The notes: generated from the letters alone by a model not told the origin. A stretch of DNA of 64,000 nt from Thysanoteuthis rhombus (GCA_963457665.1 OY735219.1:37444477-37508476); one strand, 5' to 3'. Shown: positions 46,721 through 59,921, numbered from the stretch's first letter. A program made the numbers and translations.

Positions 46721-48073
46721 CAAGGGGGGAAAAAAAAATACCTAGCCACAATGTTTGCTTGTTTTTTTTTTTGTTGTTTTTTTTCTTTTCTTTTCTTCTT
46801 TTTTTTTTTGTCTGATTATATGCTGAAAATATTCAATACATTACCTACTATGAGCTGCTGGAGGTTATGCAACCAATTTCTCTACTGGGATCAAAAAGTA
46901 AAAAGTAAAATTTCTCATTGTACCACAGATGGTCAGATAATCCCTGATGCTATGACTGACTCAGTAAATTCAGCAGATACTGAATATTATTTTTTTTTTT
47001 TTTTTTTTTTTTTTGTCTTCTGAGGGAAAGAGGTAAAAAAGCATGTGCACAAAATCTTAACTTTTTCTGTCCCATAGTTTAGTTCTGTATAGTCTGGACA
47101 CATGGGAATGGTCTTCAAGAGATGGCAACTTGAAATGTTTTGACTCTGGCATAGGGTCATACTTTTTTGGAGCTCCGAGATTGCTTAGTTGAAATATATT
47201 AGAAAAAGATGTAGACTAAAACATTGTTTCTTCCTCTCGATCTTGTGTGCATTTTTGGATTTTCTTTGGATGGCTGGGTCACTTGGTACTTGAAGTGAAA
47301 TAACTGAGGTCATTAGTAACTTAGTAGGTAACTCCAGTTTTTAGCTCCACGTTTAATTGTAATTAAACTCAAAACCAGATGAATTGAAAGGAAACCTAAA
47401 TTTCTCTTGGTTAAATCTTCACACAAATTCATTGAAAGAGAGCGCTAATTCTTATTAAGAAACTTCCCTTGGTCATTGAGATCTTACTGTTGGATTATGG
47501 TGACCAAAAAAAAACTGCCATTTATTCATATATCAAATTATAATGAATTGCTGCATTAATTAATATCATTGACTCTAACGGAAATTAACTCCTTTGATCT
47601 CTAAGTAAAAGCAGCAAACAGTACCATTGGTGTTATAGATATTGACTGGGCTCAGTTGGTACAAGATAACAAATATGGTTATCCTAGTGAGAATCACACT
47701 TCTTATACAATAGTAATAGTCTATAAGCCAAGCTTTTTAACCATTGTCACACACTGAGATGCCCCCAATGGTATTACTAACTAAATTCACTTCACACAAG
47801 TTTGTTTAAGACTTGTTTTGAGACAAGGAGAAGCAATTACTAATTAGCATATCATTTCTATTGTTTCAAAACATTGTTGCTGGACTTTTCGCTTACCAAT
47901 CTTGGATTTTAGCAATGGTAGTTACTGTTGTACAACTTATCCTGACTTATTTACAGGACTAACATTGTAAATTTCATCAGTGAATTGACAGGATGTGGCT
48001 TGAAAAAGCCTTGAGGATGATGTAATTGACTAAAAATAAAATTGGAAAAGACATCTGCTTAAGAACTTGTAAA
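46721..48073. other. Intergenic, nothing recognised
   Basis: Contains T tracts (for example 46990-47014) and AT-rich sequence only. Confidence 0.5.
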
Positions 48074-48167
48074 GTAGTTAAAATTTGAGGTGTAATGAAA
48101 ATAGATCTGGTGTGAATGGGGGTGTTCACACCAGATCCATTTTCAATAAACCTCAAATTTTAACTAC
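48074..48167. repeat. Near-perfect long hairpin (43-bp arms, 8-base loop)
   Basis: Left arm gtagttaaaatttgaggtgt / aatgaaaatagatctggtgt / gaa pairs with 48125-48167, with about 40 of 43 positions matching. The loop is tgggggtg. No homologous copy was noticed elsewhere in the window. It could be a very short MITE or the source of a hairpin RNA. Transcription is unknown. Confidence 0.75.
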
Positions 48168-49332
48168 TCTTTGTTTCTTCATTAATCAATGAAGAATATG
48201 TAACTTCATTTGAAAAATTACAATTCTTTTATTTTAGCCCAACCATCTGTATTCAATACGTGATGACTTATGCAGACAAACCCTGCGATATGCTACTTCA
48301 ATCAATGCTAAAATTCAGTTCTCGCATTTTAGAAAACTGCAATCATTTCTTGTTTTATGTGTATAATTATTCGGTTACCATGATATCCTTTCGGAAATGT
48401 CTGTAAAGCTCTTGCTACAAATAGAGCTTATGAACAGCCCTTGGGACTGATGTGATAGCAATGTGTCTTTCTGCTCATTTTATTTCCAATTCTTAAAAAT
48501 ATCCCCACCACCAGATATAGATGAAGACTGCCTGTTATGTGAAAGTCAGGTACAATCTGGACTAAAATGAGTCAACAATACACACAATTCAAGTAATATT
48601 ATGAAATGTTAAAAAATATAAATGTTAACACGGCATTTTGTGCAGCTAAAGGCTTTTATCTGCTTCTAGCATCAGATCTACGCTTTCCCAAATCACTTAC
48701 TTTGAATCTTTTACAAAGTTTAGTCTGAAACTTCTGCTTGCTTTAGGTCTGGTAGGATAGAGAGAAAGTACATACTGTAGGCATATGCAACCACAATAGT
48801 GAAAGCTGAGTTTGAAAGTATTTTGAAATTGTAGTACAGTTGTTGAACTGTCAGCTGGTTATATGAAAGCAAAGAGAAAAAAAATAAAGGGTAAAGAAGA
48901 ATCGTTATCAAGTCTTTCTGGAAGCAGAGTAAAGTGTTTATAACTGATGTGTTCTCTTTAATATGTATCTTTATAACTTGATTTCCCAATGGATTATATT
49001 GCATTTCAGTTAGGGTTTTTTTTCCCCTTTTATTTCTGAGACAATAACTTTTTGGACCTTTTCATGGGGATTATTTCGAAAAATCAATTGGAAGCAAATA
49101 TTGCCAAAAATAGTGTAAGCTACTTTGCAGATTTCGAACAGTCTGTTGTCTTTTGTTGTAACACGTTCTGAAGTCTTGATGGATAATCTGAATGGACTGG
49201 ATTCACTGTAATTATTACCATTGATTCTATTAATCACTTGACAAGAATCTGTCTAATGCTAGTAAAAATTAGAACAAATTAATTGTATAAAGCAGACTTT
49301 GGCTGTAATTCAACATTCTAAAGAATTTCCCT

Positions 49333-49462
49333 AATTACCTCAGCCAACAAAGTTGGAGAAGTATATGTAGTTGGTCACATATTCCTGTCTGCCTGACATC
49401 CAAAAGTACTGAATGAATTTAATGAAATTTTGGGGTGGTTTCAGGATTTTTTTTTCCTGATA
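49333..49462 (+). repeat. Dispersed invertebrate repeat, copy 2 (5' part)
   Basis: Starts cctcagccaacaaagttgg, continues with a cctgtctgcctgac segment and then tgaatgaatttaatgaaatt / ttggggtgg. It matches the first half of the family at 4215-4645; the terminal gagtgcttt segment is missing. Confidence 0.5.
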
Positions 49463-49914
49463 AACCATTTTTTTTTATAAAATCAAATATTGAAAATTTG
49501 GGCATGAAAAGATATAAAGCCTCATTAGATTTGTTATAGTGAAAAAACAAGTTTGAGAATCGAACATTTATTTTACCTTTAAGATCAACAAAGGGTTTGA
49601 ACAAAAACTTTCTGTAATCCTGGCTCATTTGATGAGAATACTTTAGCTAGATATCAATCAGTGTGAATAAGTATTACTTGCAAATAGTGATGTAATTAAT
49701 TTACTTAGAAATATACAGCTCAACTGCTATTGTAGTAGTGAATAAGATTATCTCCCAAGTTAGTTATACTGATCGTGTTTCTCAGAGGGTGTACATCTGT
49801 AATTGTGACAGTGTAGAAGTCCAATGACTAACAGCACACATAGGTCCACTAGTTGCTATTTATATCAAAATCATAGAAATTTATTTAGAACTTATAGCAA
49901 TATATCTTAAATAT

Positions 49915-50630
49915 ACAATGTTAAGCTTCAACAAGATTAGATACACAGAATTAATCTATTCCATCTGGTAGGTACTTTTTAGAGCTGGTGAAATATCAAT
50001 ATATGATAGATTATTAAGCTAACATTTTCTTTTTGTGTTTACCCAAGATGGAAATGTTTGTAAAGCTCTTGTTTAAATAGGTGTTTCTGATGTGTGTTCA
50101 AGCTGAGGTAAATATTAGATTGATGCAAGTTTCCAGCATTATTTTCACTATCTTTTACACTAATGCTTTTTAGTGCTCTAGATACATTCTTAAACTAGAA
50201 AGCACTCAGCATATTTCTCTGCCAATACCATTGTTGGGAAGTAAATGCGTATTGATCTGCCTCAAAATCATATCAAATCATATCACATCTATTATCCACC
50301 CTTCCACAAAATGTCCCATTGAGAACTTTTGAAGATATTGTTTGAACAACCATGTAATTTTGGTGATATTCAGGGTGGACATAACTACGACATAGGGGTG
50401 GTAATTGTGCATGGATCTATATTGGGTCATTATAAGACAAAATAGCATGTCCAGAACACCTTTTTGCCTTACTGCCACTCTCGCAGTCAGGGTCATTCTC
50501 ATTATTTTAAAACATATAATGTTGTTGAGCTTCAACAAGATGAAATGGATTCATGCAGTGTATTTCATCTGGTAGATACTATCCAAGGCAGATGAAACAA
50601 TGACTATGTATTGATATATAATCAATGCAT
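49915..50630 (+). repeat. Pair of about 90-115-bp direct repeats flanking a repeat copy
   Basis: 49915-50010 and 50515-50630 share aatgtt..gagcttcaacaaga, ttc.atctggtagatact and ggtgaaa.aat, tattgatatat...gataaatt. A minus-strand copy of the dispersed invertebrate repeat sits between them. Confidence 0.45.
50190..50440 (-). repeat. Dispersed invertebrate repeat, copy 3
   Basis: Read on the minus strand it has aatatcttcaaaagttctca, then ttttgtggaagggtgga, and ends gctgagtgctttctagttt. These match the middle and end of copy 1. A roughly 90-bp direct repeat (49915-50010 and 50515-50630) lies on either side of it. Confidence 0.55.
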
Positions 50631-51448
50631 GATAAATTGTGTATGAATGAGTTTTTTTTTCCCCCCCCATACACAAAGCACATTAACCAAAGTGTTGGAT
50701 ATATGGATATGGAGACAGTCTATGATGCTTTTTTCTATCATGTATTATTTATTTGGCAACATAACATATTTGAAAAAGAGTGCTATAGTGAATCAGCACT
50801 AAACAGGGTATTACTGTATTTTCGTAGCATCATTATTCAGTCATCAAAACATTTTCCCTGACGAACACATTTTAGCTAAATTTTGTATTCCATCATAAAA
50901 GAATGATTCGTTTTGCTTTGCTCCATGCAATTGATAGTTTGGAGATGATTGTTCTGAAGAATGTGCCATGTAGAAGAACTTCCTTTCCTAGTTTGTTATG
51001 TTACATTTATGTGAGACCAAGTATTGTCATGCTGATAAATTAGCAGTCAATTTCCTTATCTTGAAAGTCTTTTCTCTTTCAATACTTCATTCAAATGAGC
51101 CAATTGCTCACTATTGTGTTGCAGTCACAACTTTTCCAGACAATACCAATTTCTAATGAATTCCCTTTGAAACTTGGACACAATTTTTTTTATTCTTTAA
51201 TGAAACTAGTGACTATTTTGTCAAAAATAAGAAAATTTTCTCAATTGTTTCTGCAATATCAAGCAAGAACAAAGAGACAAGTGTTTAAAAGCTGACCGAT
51301 GTTTCTTTCCGTAAGTTCACATGAAACCCATTTACCTTTTCCTGAGAGATTCAGTTGACTACATAAGCAATAAAGAGCTAAGTAAGCTTAATTTCATTAA
51401 CATACTGCAAAAAAAGTGCCGGAAATTTTTTTGTACATAAAACTAATA

Positions 51449-52114
51449 CAGGTTGAACATCTTTAATCTGGCAACTTTGGTAGTCAAGCAATAGCCAGGT
51501 CCTTGAGGTTTGAAACTTAAAAAACTCTAGGACCTTTTCTATGAAGGAATTATTCTAGCAGATCCCTAGATTCAGCATTTAGATTCTGGACAGTAATTAA
51601 TGAACTACAATAATTAACAAATTTTAAAAATAATTTTTAATTTTAAATGAATGACATTCATTCAAATCTTAATATTTGGTAGAGGTCTGTGTACAATAAT
51701 TATGCTTTACGATATCTGTGTTATAGAAGAAGCTACAAAAATATCATGTTCAATATTTGCCATGTTAATTCTTGAGTGATATTCTTCAATCCAGTGTGAC
51801 TTCAGGCATATAGTCGAGGTCTGATATCTCAATTTTAAAGTCATAGTAATAACTTGAATTTTCAACTGTGGACCCCAAACCGTTATCTGATGGATTCCTA
51901 TTGATAATGTTTTATGTTTACACTTTTTAGCTTCAGTACCATTTTCATTTCAAAATACAGCTGAATATACAAAATCAACAGGACTAAAACACTTAGTTGC
52001 AGTGTAAACAAATTTTGGTGCTAAACATCACCCTGGTGGTATATTCACTAACTAACAGTGGCAGATTCAAAATATGGCAGACCTCAGGATGTTAGATTAA
52101 AGAAGTTCAACCTG
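51449..52114. mobile_element. Tigger/pogo-like non-autonomous element with TA target duplication
   Basis: Ends caggttgaacatctttaatc / tgg and gattaaagaagttcaacctg are inverted (about 19 of 21) and flanked by TA on each side. The CAGGTTGAnnATC terminus resembles Tigger/pogo ends (from memory of that family). The 666-bp interior is AT-rich, has a small palindrome near gaatgacattcattc and encodes no transposase. Confidence 0.7.
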
Positions 52115-53399
52115 TATCAAGTTTCCTGGTAAATTTTTGTTGTATATTTGTAAATGGTCAGTCATTTGATAGAAGGAATGTTTACTGGTTAAACAAATGC
52201 ATGAATTGATCTTGGATCTAGAGATTAGCTGAAAATAATTCACTGTAATAACACTAAAATTTTGAAAATTTATTGACCTTAAACTTTCCCTTGGGAATCA
52301 ACTTGGAAAAAAAAGAGTAAAAAAAACATTAATTATAGGAAAATTTTACAAGTTTTTGAAACTTCATATCTTTACCATCCATTTTAACTGTAACAAGAAT
52401 TAGAATTTTTTTTTTCACAAATAGAAAAAGAATTTCCAATTTTTTTCACATACATCTATGAATATAATAAAAAATTTAAAATATGCATGAATCTCTGGCA
52501 TAACTTTTATAGTCATGTGATTATGTCACAATTTAACATGTTTTTGACGGAGGAAATCTTGTCAACTGAATCATTAACTATAAACAATGTTACTTTAAAA
52601 ACTCTAAAATAATTTAATATAAAAAATGTGTAAACTAGTTATTGAGTTAGAGTGGTGGGAAGAAGAATCACTAAAATCCACCTTTTGTGTTCAGACACAA
52701 AAAAGAGATCTGGATATTCAGAAAAATATCACAAATTTAATTATGAAAAATGAACTTTTCACAAGAAATTGAACATTTTAGCTCAAATAATTTTTTACAA
52801 AAAGAAAAGGAAAAAGGACCTGATTTTGATGCTGATAACTTAGTTAAAATATAGAAAGCCAGAATGAGTATTCACCACATGAAAACAAAAGCAAAAAAAA
52901 ATAAAAAAATACTTCAATATGGTTCTGATACTTATGTTACAGAATGTATCTTTTTCAATCTGGTGATCTTGTAGTTCAATATCTCTAATTACCCTGGTTG
53001 TTGTGACATCCATGATAAGAGGTCTGTTAATGAAGGGTTAACAGTATATATATTTTTTCAAAGTGGGTACTGAAAATACCCTTAAATGTATTTCTATTCC
53101 CCATAGTAGCAGTTGACAAGTATTTTATTATATGTAGTTGCTGCTATTGAGAGTATTCATCTGATGACCTTTGTACTTCATCTTGAGATATTGTCCTAGT
53201 GTCATGTTACAATTTTGTCTGGACATGTTTTCCTGGACTGCACAACTTTTTACAAACAAAAGAGAGAAGAATCAACAAGCCTGGACCCCAGTAATATATT
53301 TGTGGATCTCTCCTAGGCCCCTAAACTGGTTGGGAATTGCTGGTATGAAATGTGAGGAGGCTCAACATCATATCAGTTTAACAGGGCTTCTGAATACAT
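52115..53399. other. Intergenic, nothing recognised
   Basis: AT-rich; no gene or RNA supported. Confidence 0.5.
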
Positions 53400-53665
53400 G
53401 AAGTTTATTTATTTCTATTGATATTCGGACTATCCTCATCTTGGTTGTTTTTCATACAACATTTTGGCCATTCATCAGGTATCATCTGGGAGGTGTGGGG
53501 AAGTAACGAACCAAACCCTTTATTTATCCGACGGGGGTATATTGACCATACTCCCCTCTTAGCATTAGTAGTATTGTTATATTGTCTCACACTAGGATTG
53601 AACCTAGAACCATCAGATTACTTTGCAGTAATTTGTCTGATGCTGTAACCACTATGTGTCCACGT
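53400..53665 (-). repeat. tRNA-derived SINE
   Basis: On the minus strand the head has an A-box-like catagtggttacagc (53656-53642) and a B-box-like taggttcaatcctag (53606-53592), about 35 bases apart. A body follows with ggggagtatggtcaatatac and tgaatggccaaaatgttg, then an aataaataaactt tail. This order is typical of a Pol III-transcribed SINE. The cloverleaf is degraded, so it is not a tRNA gene. Confidence 0.65.
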
Positions 53666-53819
53666 TTAGTTGGGTAGGAGGTTCTAACCAATATAAAGTT
53701 AAAGTCATTTTAAGGCCTGCCTGGTCACAATTTTTGTCTGAATATGTTTTTCAGTGTAGTACATATTTTACAAAAATTCCATTAAGCTGAAAGAAAAAGA
53801 TTTTTTTCTCAGCCTATAC

Positions 53820-54900
53820 TGATACCCACTGACTTGTGAGGTCAGCATTACTTATCCTAGCTTTTCCTGCCCAAGTTTTAATTTACCTCCAGGAATATAA
53901 TAGTTAGTCTCTAATATGAAAATGCTATTTCAATCCAGAATTGACCTTTAATGATCCTGAGAGTCATCACCACCAATCCTATAATTTTTTTCTGTCAAGG
54001 TTAACTTTATGTACTAATTGAACTCCATGAATGTAATTATTTGGCTTCAATGGCAGGAAAAAGTTATTTTAATCCAAATTTGTCCACTGGAGATCTCTAA
54101 TGACCATGGAGGACAGCAGTACCTATCCAGTTAAATTTAACCTTTTACACTTTACCCTTTGTTGGCTCAAAATCATCTTTGTATTTCATGTATTCCAATA
54201 TCACGTTATAAACTGTTCCAATTGGCTAGAAATACCTTCTGGTGACCTTGAATGACCTCCAAGATCACATTTGTCTATTGTATAAAGAAGTAAACTTCAG
54301 CCAAATTTTTGCGTGCAAAATTAAGGCCAAAAACCTGGAAAATTGGTCGAATAACTAGAAATGACATCTGTTGACCTTGGAGGTCATTCAAGGTCAACTT
54401 CACATCACCTATTACTTTCACCATGGAAAGATTTATTCCTATGCCAAATTTCAGTTCAAGTGCAAAATTGTTGCCTAAAGATTGGCTATAAATGACCTCC
54501 AGTGACTTTGAATGACATCCAAGGTCAACCTTGCATAGCCTGTGATATCATAAGAAGCATTCTTGTGGCCAACAACTTTGAAAATTGGTTTGAACCAAGG
54601 TCAACTTTGCATTGCCTCTGACCTTCACAACGGAAAGATTTATCCCTATGCCAAATTTCATAGGTGCAAAATTATGGACCAAAACTTGACCAGATAAAGA
54701 CCTCCAAGGTCAAATTTACATAGCCTCTGGCCCCCGTCATGAGAAGATGTACACATAAGTCAAATTTCGGGAGCTTTTTTACAAAATTGTGGCTAACAAT
54801 TTGGAAAATTGGCTAGAAATGACCACTGGTGACTTCAAAAGTTAACTTCACTTAGCCTATGTTACAAATTGATATTTAGTGAGATTTCATGCCAAATATT
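53820..54900. repeat. Degenerate tandem array with TGACCT/AGGTCA motifs, array 2
   Basis: Units of roughly 110-200 bp with tgaatgacctccaaggtcaa, ctatgccaaatttcagttca, agtgcaaaattgtgg and aattggctagaaatgacctc. Clear cores lie near 54240, 54375, 54495, 54590 and 54700. The core motif resembles array 1, but the spacer sequence differs. Confidence 0.7.
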
Positions 54901-55109
54901 AGGTCAGTAGGCCTTGTAGTTTTAGCATAAAAGAGGCACAGAAAAATTAACAGAACAGAAGGTTCAAAAAGTGTGAATAATAATACTTTACCGCTATTAG
55001 ATATAATGTTTCTAAAATAGCTATAACATCAGATAATTGTAAATTATATCATTGCTAGTTAATATCCATGAAAACATTCATAGATATATTTGAATTAGTG
55101 AGATATATT

Positions 55110-55250
55110 AGGAAAAACTACTGAACTTGTTTCATTGGAAGGGTCCATTGTTTCAAGTGGTGGGCACGAGATTTTTTTATCAGCAAAGTCATTAGCTTCA
55201 AGTGGACAAGTCCATTTTTACAGACTAAGAAAAGTTATTAGCATTCTAAC
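55110..55250 (-). repeat. Dispersed repeat family R3, copy 3
   Basis: Matches 27300-27385: tccattgtttcaagtggtgg, tatcagcaaagtcattagct, gtggacaagtccatttttac. The 3' part is missing. Confidence 0.5.
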
Positions 55251-56195
55251 TTTCTCTAAGTTATAGACAATTCTAAAAAGAATTCTTATACCACTGAATG
55301 TTGCCGACAAGCAACTTTTCATAGCGTTCTCCTTTTGAGGTCAGTGTGGGGTTACTTGAATCAGTATCAACTATGATTGAGATCTGTGATAATGGGTGAA
55401 TGACTTGGATCAATTTCCACGAGCAATGCAATTATGAATTCCTAAACAGGAATCTTGAAGAAAGATTAGAACTATAATAATTAAATTTCATCAAAACATG
55501 GATAGTAAAGATATGACTCGTATAAAAGGATGAGTCGAACTGAGGTTGTCTGTCTTCAAATTCAACTGTTGATTACTTTTTACAGTATTTACATATTTTT
55601 TTATTCCAAAAGTTGCTTGAAGTATTAAACTCATTGTTTTTGGCCAATCCATAGCTTTCTTTAGGCAAATACAATCCATGTGAAAATTTAGGGAGTCTTC
55701 TTCCTCACTGCTTAGTTGTGCAACCAAAAAAGAAATGGTGGTAAATATATAATGATTGGACTAATCCCTTCACAACAATACATCTGAAACAGGTAATTCT
55801 CCCCATTATATGTTATTCTACAACAATTTCTTTTTTGGGTTGTACGGCTGAGGAAAAAGGAGACTCCCTCTTTTCCATATGAATTGTACACCTGAAAGAC
55901 GCTGCAGAATGGACTGGCTGGAATCTTATGGTAGCAACAAAAAAAAAAAAATGTGTTCCAATAACTCTTTTAATAAGGACTTATCTCAAAATTGAAGAAG
56001 GCATTGAGCCTCCATGTATTGTGAATCTAATGATTCTGTTTCATCTCATCTCTGAATGCACTGTTTTATTCTTGTTTTCAAAGGATATCATCATTCATCT
56101 TAAAAGAAAAAAAGAAAGCCAAGAGTAACAGGCCAAGATTTTTATGCTTGACAAAATTTGATTTTGTACATTCAGCTGTCCCTTGACAGAAGGGG
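55251..56195. other. Region after the EIF2D stop; probable 3' UTR and intergenic DNA
   Basis: On the minus strand an AATAAA (plus-strand tttatt, 56065-56070) lies about 130 bases after the EIF2D stop and is a plausible poly(A) signal. Nothing else is recognised. Confidence 0.4.
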
Positions 56196-56272
56196 TTACT
56201 TGCCCTTGCCTTTGCGTTTCTTGGGTGCAAGTTGAAGACCCTTTACGAACCTTGATGGAATACGATATTTTC
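56196..56272 (-). CDS. EIF2D: EIF2D last exon
   Basis: Two bases complete Gly, then KYRIPSRFVKGLQLAPKKRK / GKGK and stop. Acceptor ttttag follows a strong pyrimidine tract. It matches the family's final helix plus lysine-rich tail. Confidence 0.87.
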
Positions 56273-59200
56273 CTAAAAGAGAAAGAAAGGAAAAAGTAGT
56301 ATAATTGATTTTAAGATGCTGCATTGGAAACTTCCAATGCAAGGTGTCTGACAAAACAAAATTTATGATTCAGAAAAATACACAACCAACAAGATATGAA
56401 AATCAAATATAGTCACAACTAATAATGTTCAAAATATTGCAACCTCTGTCTAAAAATGAATTAACCATAGCTAAGTTGCTACATTCTTCTCACAATACCC
56501 ATTCCCTATAAATTCTCATCTTTCTGTCACCAAAGACTTTACTGACCTAACTAACCCATGTTAGCTCTTTAGACAGTGATACAAGGTTACACAGAGCAAT
56601 ACAGGACTTGATTAGATCAAAGACACTGACTGATTGGAGTTGTCAGTTTTTAAAAAAAACAAGTGTAACAGAACCAGTAGGACTAAAAAAAAGGATGTAA
56701 TTTTTATTTAAATAAAATTAAAATTTGCCCCCTCTCTCTCTCTCTCTTTCATTCCAACCAAGTTTTTCCACAGACGCCTGAGCATCATAAAGCCATATCA
56801 AGGTGGCGCTGGCGAAATATGTTTATTTCACACAAATGATTATTAGTGTACCTGAAAACAAGTGGGTGAAAGAATTTTTTCAAATGAATGAATAACACAT
56901 TTTAGAAGATGACTACTGAACTACATGTAAATTTTTAAGGCTCTATGCCAAAAAAAAGCTAGGAGCACTGAAATATACACAGTGATGGGTGGACAGACTG
57001 GTGAAAATGGAAGATTACCAAGCCCATGTTTTTTGCTGTTTTACCAGTTCTGTGATAGTGACTATGGGGATTCAATAGTTCTCAAATTTAGTTTGAGAAA
57101 ATCAATAAACTTGTTTCAGTGATCTTAACTAAAATTTTGTGAGCCATACAACAGTAGTCTTAGATATAACATTTAGAAACTATTTCATTATTGAGTAATT
57201 TCTCATAACAGTTTGGGAAAAGATCTAATCATATAATGAATTATGTGATCTTGGTTTGCTGTAACTCTTGGTTTGAAATAAGTCTTCTATTCGTAGGTTT
57301 GTTGGTAAAAATGTCTCTTACCCACCATTTCAGGTTTTTTAGTTTCTTTTCCAAAAAAAATAAGTCATCAAATAGAATTCAAATAGAAGTAGTTCCAGCT
57401 TTTTGAAAGTTTGCTTTACACCACTTTTTTAGAAAAAAGCTAAAAAGCTAAAGTAGTGTTCAGCTTTTGTATTTCAGTGAGCCAGTATGAATGCAGCACA
57501 CACCCTCTTTCTTTCACTTCTACACTGCAGTTTCCTTTACCTTCCTCAACCACTACCACCAATGGCTCAACCTGACATACCATCTTCACCATTTCTAGAG
57601 TTTTGGGATGCTCAAAAAATTTCCCCACATAAATTGTAATTACTTCTTTGATCAACGTCATTTTGGCTTACAAAAAGGTTTTTATAAGAAAACTCGACTG
57701 TCAGATAATGGGGGAAACCTGTATATCAATGGATTTTTTTCATGGGGATAGACTGGTCATCAAACCCCTACTGAGATTAAAAACTGAAAAGTTTAAAATG
57801 ATAGATAGGGAGAGAAGGGAATAGAGAAAGGGATTCTATTCCTACGTCATCTATCAACAAAAGAAAGGAAAAGAGTGAAGAAAAAAATGGAAAGCTATGG
57901 ACGCTAGTTTTCCGTTGATATCTGAATTGCGTCAAATTATATCTAAAATTATCTAGATTTTTGTGCCATCTACCTAGAAAAATAACTGGATACTATTTTA
58001 TCAAGTCCATTTCCGTGGCCAATTTTGAAGATATTTTCCAGTTGGAGGAAAAATGTTTTTGTCAAAAGTTAAAATATCTTAAAAACTTATAAGCCTCTGT
58101 CATAGAGGAGTTGGATCTGAAGCAGCCAGCTTGTTAGTTATTATAATCACTTTTTCGACAAAAAGTGTTAAAAAACTGATTAGACAAAACATGATTCTTA
58201 CACACCGGCATTGATTTAGTTCATTTTTAAAGCTGAGAATGAGAGTCTTTCTAAATTTGCAATTTGAACAATTGCCAGCATCCAAGACACTCAAGAGTAA
58301 TCAAGGAATTGGATGTCTAATAATTTTTACAAGCAGCTAACTAAATAACAATCAAAACTTTCCCGGAATGAATAAGGAATTGCCAGAAATATTTCTTGAA
58401 TAAGACTAACATTTGGTGGCCTCTTTTAAATTAAAGATAGAAAGGTAAGTTACTATTTACACCATTGAAACAAGTATTGATGTTCTCTTTCTTAGTAGCA
58501 CAGTAACATAGAAAATGATGGGATTAATTACACATGGATCAGCACTTTTGTCTAGGATCACCCTCTCATTTTCTCTATTCTTACTCCCTACCCTCTGATT
58601 AAACTGAATTTCTTTTCTTCCTGCTGTGTCCGTCACACATAGAATCAGACACCTTTTAGCCAAGCCGGCTGTACCCTTATAACTATCAGCAAAGAGACAA
58701 GTCATGGATGAGTGAAAATTTTTTTTTTTTTGTCTTTCATTCTTATTAGAAACAGCTCTGGTTAGTCACTCAATAGAAACCGTCACATGATCAGCGTCTT
58801 TTGGCAGCATCAATTAAAAAAGATTGTTAAAAAGCGTTATCAATTTTGTTGGGCAGTGATCATTAAAAAAGTCTGGAAAAAAAGACACAAAAAAACAAAA
58901 TAAAAAAACAAGTGTGAACACTGCCAGGTACAAACTATGGGACCGGTTTTGCATGAACTTACATTGCAAATTGAACCCCCCTTCCAACATAGACCAAAGT
59001 AAATGTTTGAATTTTCAGCCCCCTAGCTCCATCAGTACTGGCTGTACGTTTAACACTTAATTAGCTAGACAGGTGAACTCGAAAATTGTAGAAATCCATG
59101 TTGTCAGTTTTAGTGACAGTTTCGCTTGATGGTTTCTAATTCATAAATCTCGTTCTTGAACAGTTGCATCCATAATAGCGTGCCTTCTCTGTCATGAACA

Positions 59201-59883
59201 AATGCTGAATACAATTCTGTGCTCCAAATATTTAAAGATTATACGGCCTGCGAACAGCTAACACCAAAGGGTAGAGGAACAAGTCGTGAATACCCACTAA
59301 CACACAAGACTGAACTGTTCATCTATACGTAAGTGTTATTTCCTCTTATTTACTAAGCCGACCAATTAGAGAAAGAGTTAATTTATTGACTGGACTTCCT
59401 GGCAACAAACCAAAGAATGAACAAAATAAACAAAGAAAAAAAAAAAAAGAAAAAGAAAAAAAAAAAAGACAGAAAAGAGATGAATGACAAATAGTGAGAA
59501 GAGGGGAGGGGAAGGGGGGATAGAGGGACAATAGACATGACGTAAGTTCCCAATGAATGAAGTGAATGAAAACAAAACCGAACCAGCAAAAGGTTAGAAT
59601 AATCTTAAGGAAGGTGGGTTTTTGTAAGGAATCAAATTAAGTATGGTGACACCCTCCCCACTGCAAAGATAAGAACAACATTCAGATCAAATCATTATGT
59701 AAGATGGATATAATCATATATTTCAATGGATAAGACCACACTTGGAGCATACAAACACTCTCCAAGAAATGGGATCATCCTATTGACCACATAGTGACTA
59801 AACAGTGAGCTAAAAACATGATATTCTGACGGAAATTTGGGTCTCGTCTTATCTGAAGGTCATTTTATCCATTGAAATATATG

Positions 59884-59921
<38 letters not shown>

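Noticed and set aside
53582-53665. A tRNA gene
   Set aside because: A- and B-box-like sequences are present, but the acceptor and D stems do not pair and a SINE body and tail follow.
57440-57661. 73-codon minus frame in the long EIF2D intron as an extra exon
   Set aside because: The flanking EIF2D exons already join in frame, and the frame shows no similarity to the family.
59346-59589. Three overlapping minus-strand frames
   Set aside because: A purine-rich A/G tract gives Phe/Leu/Ser runs in all three frames; it is low complexity.
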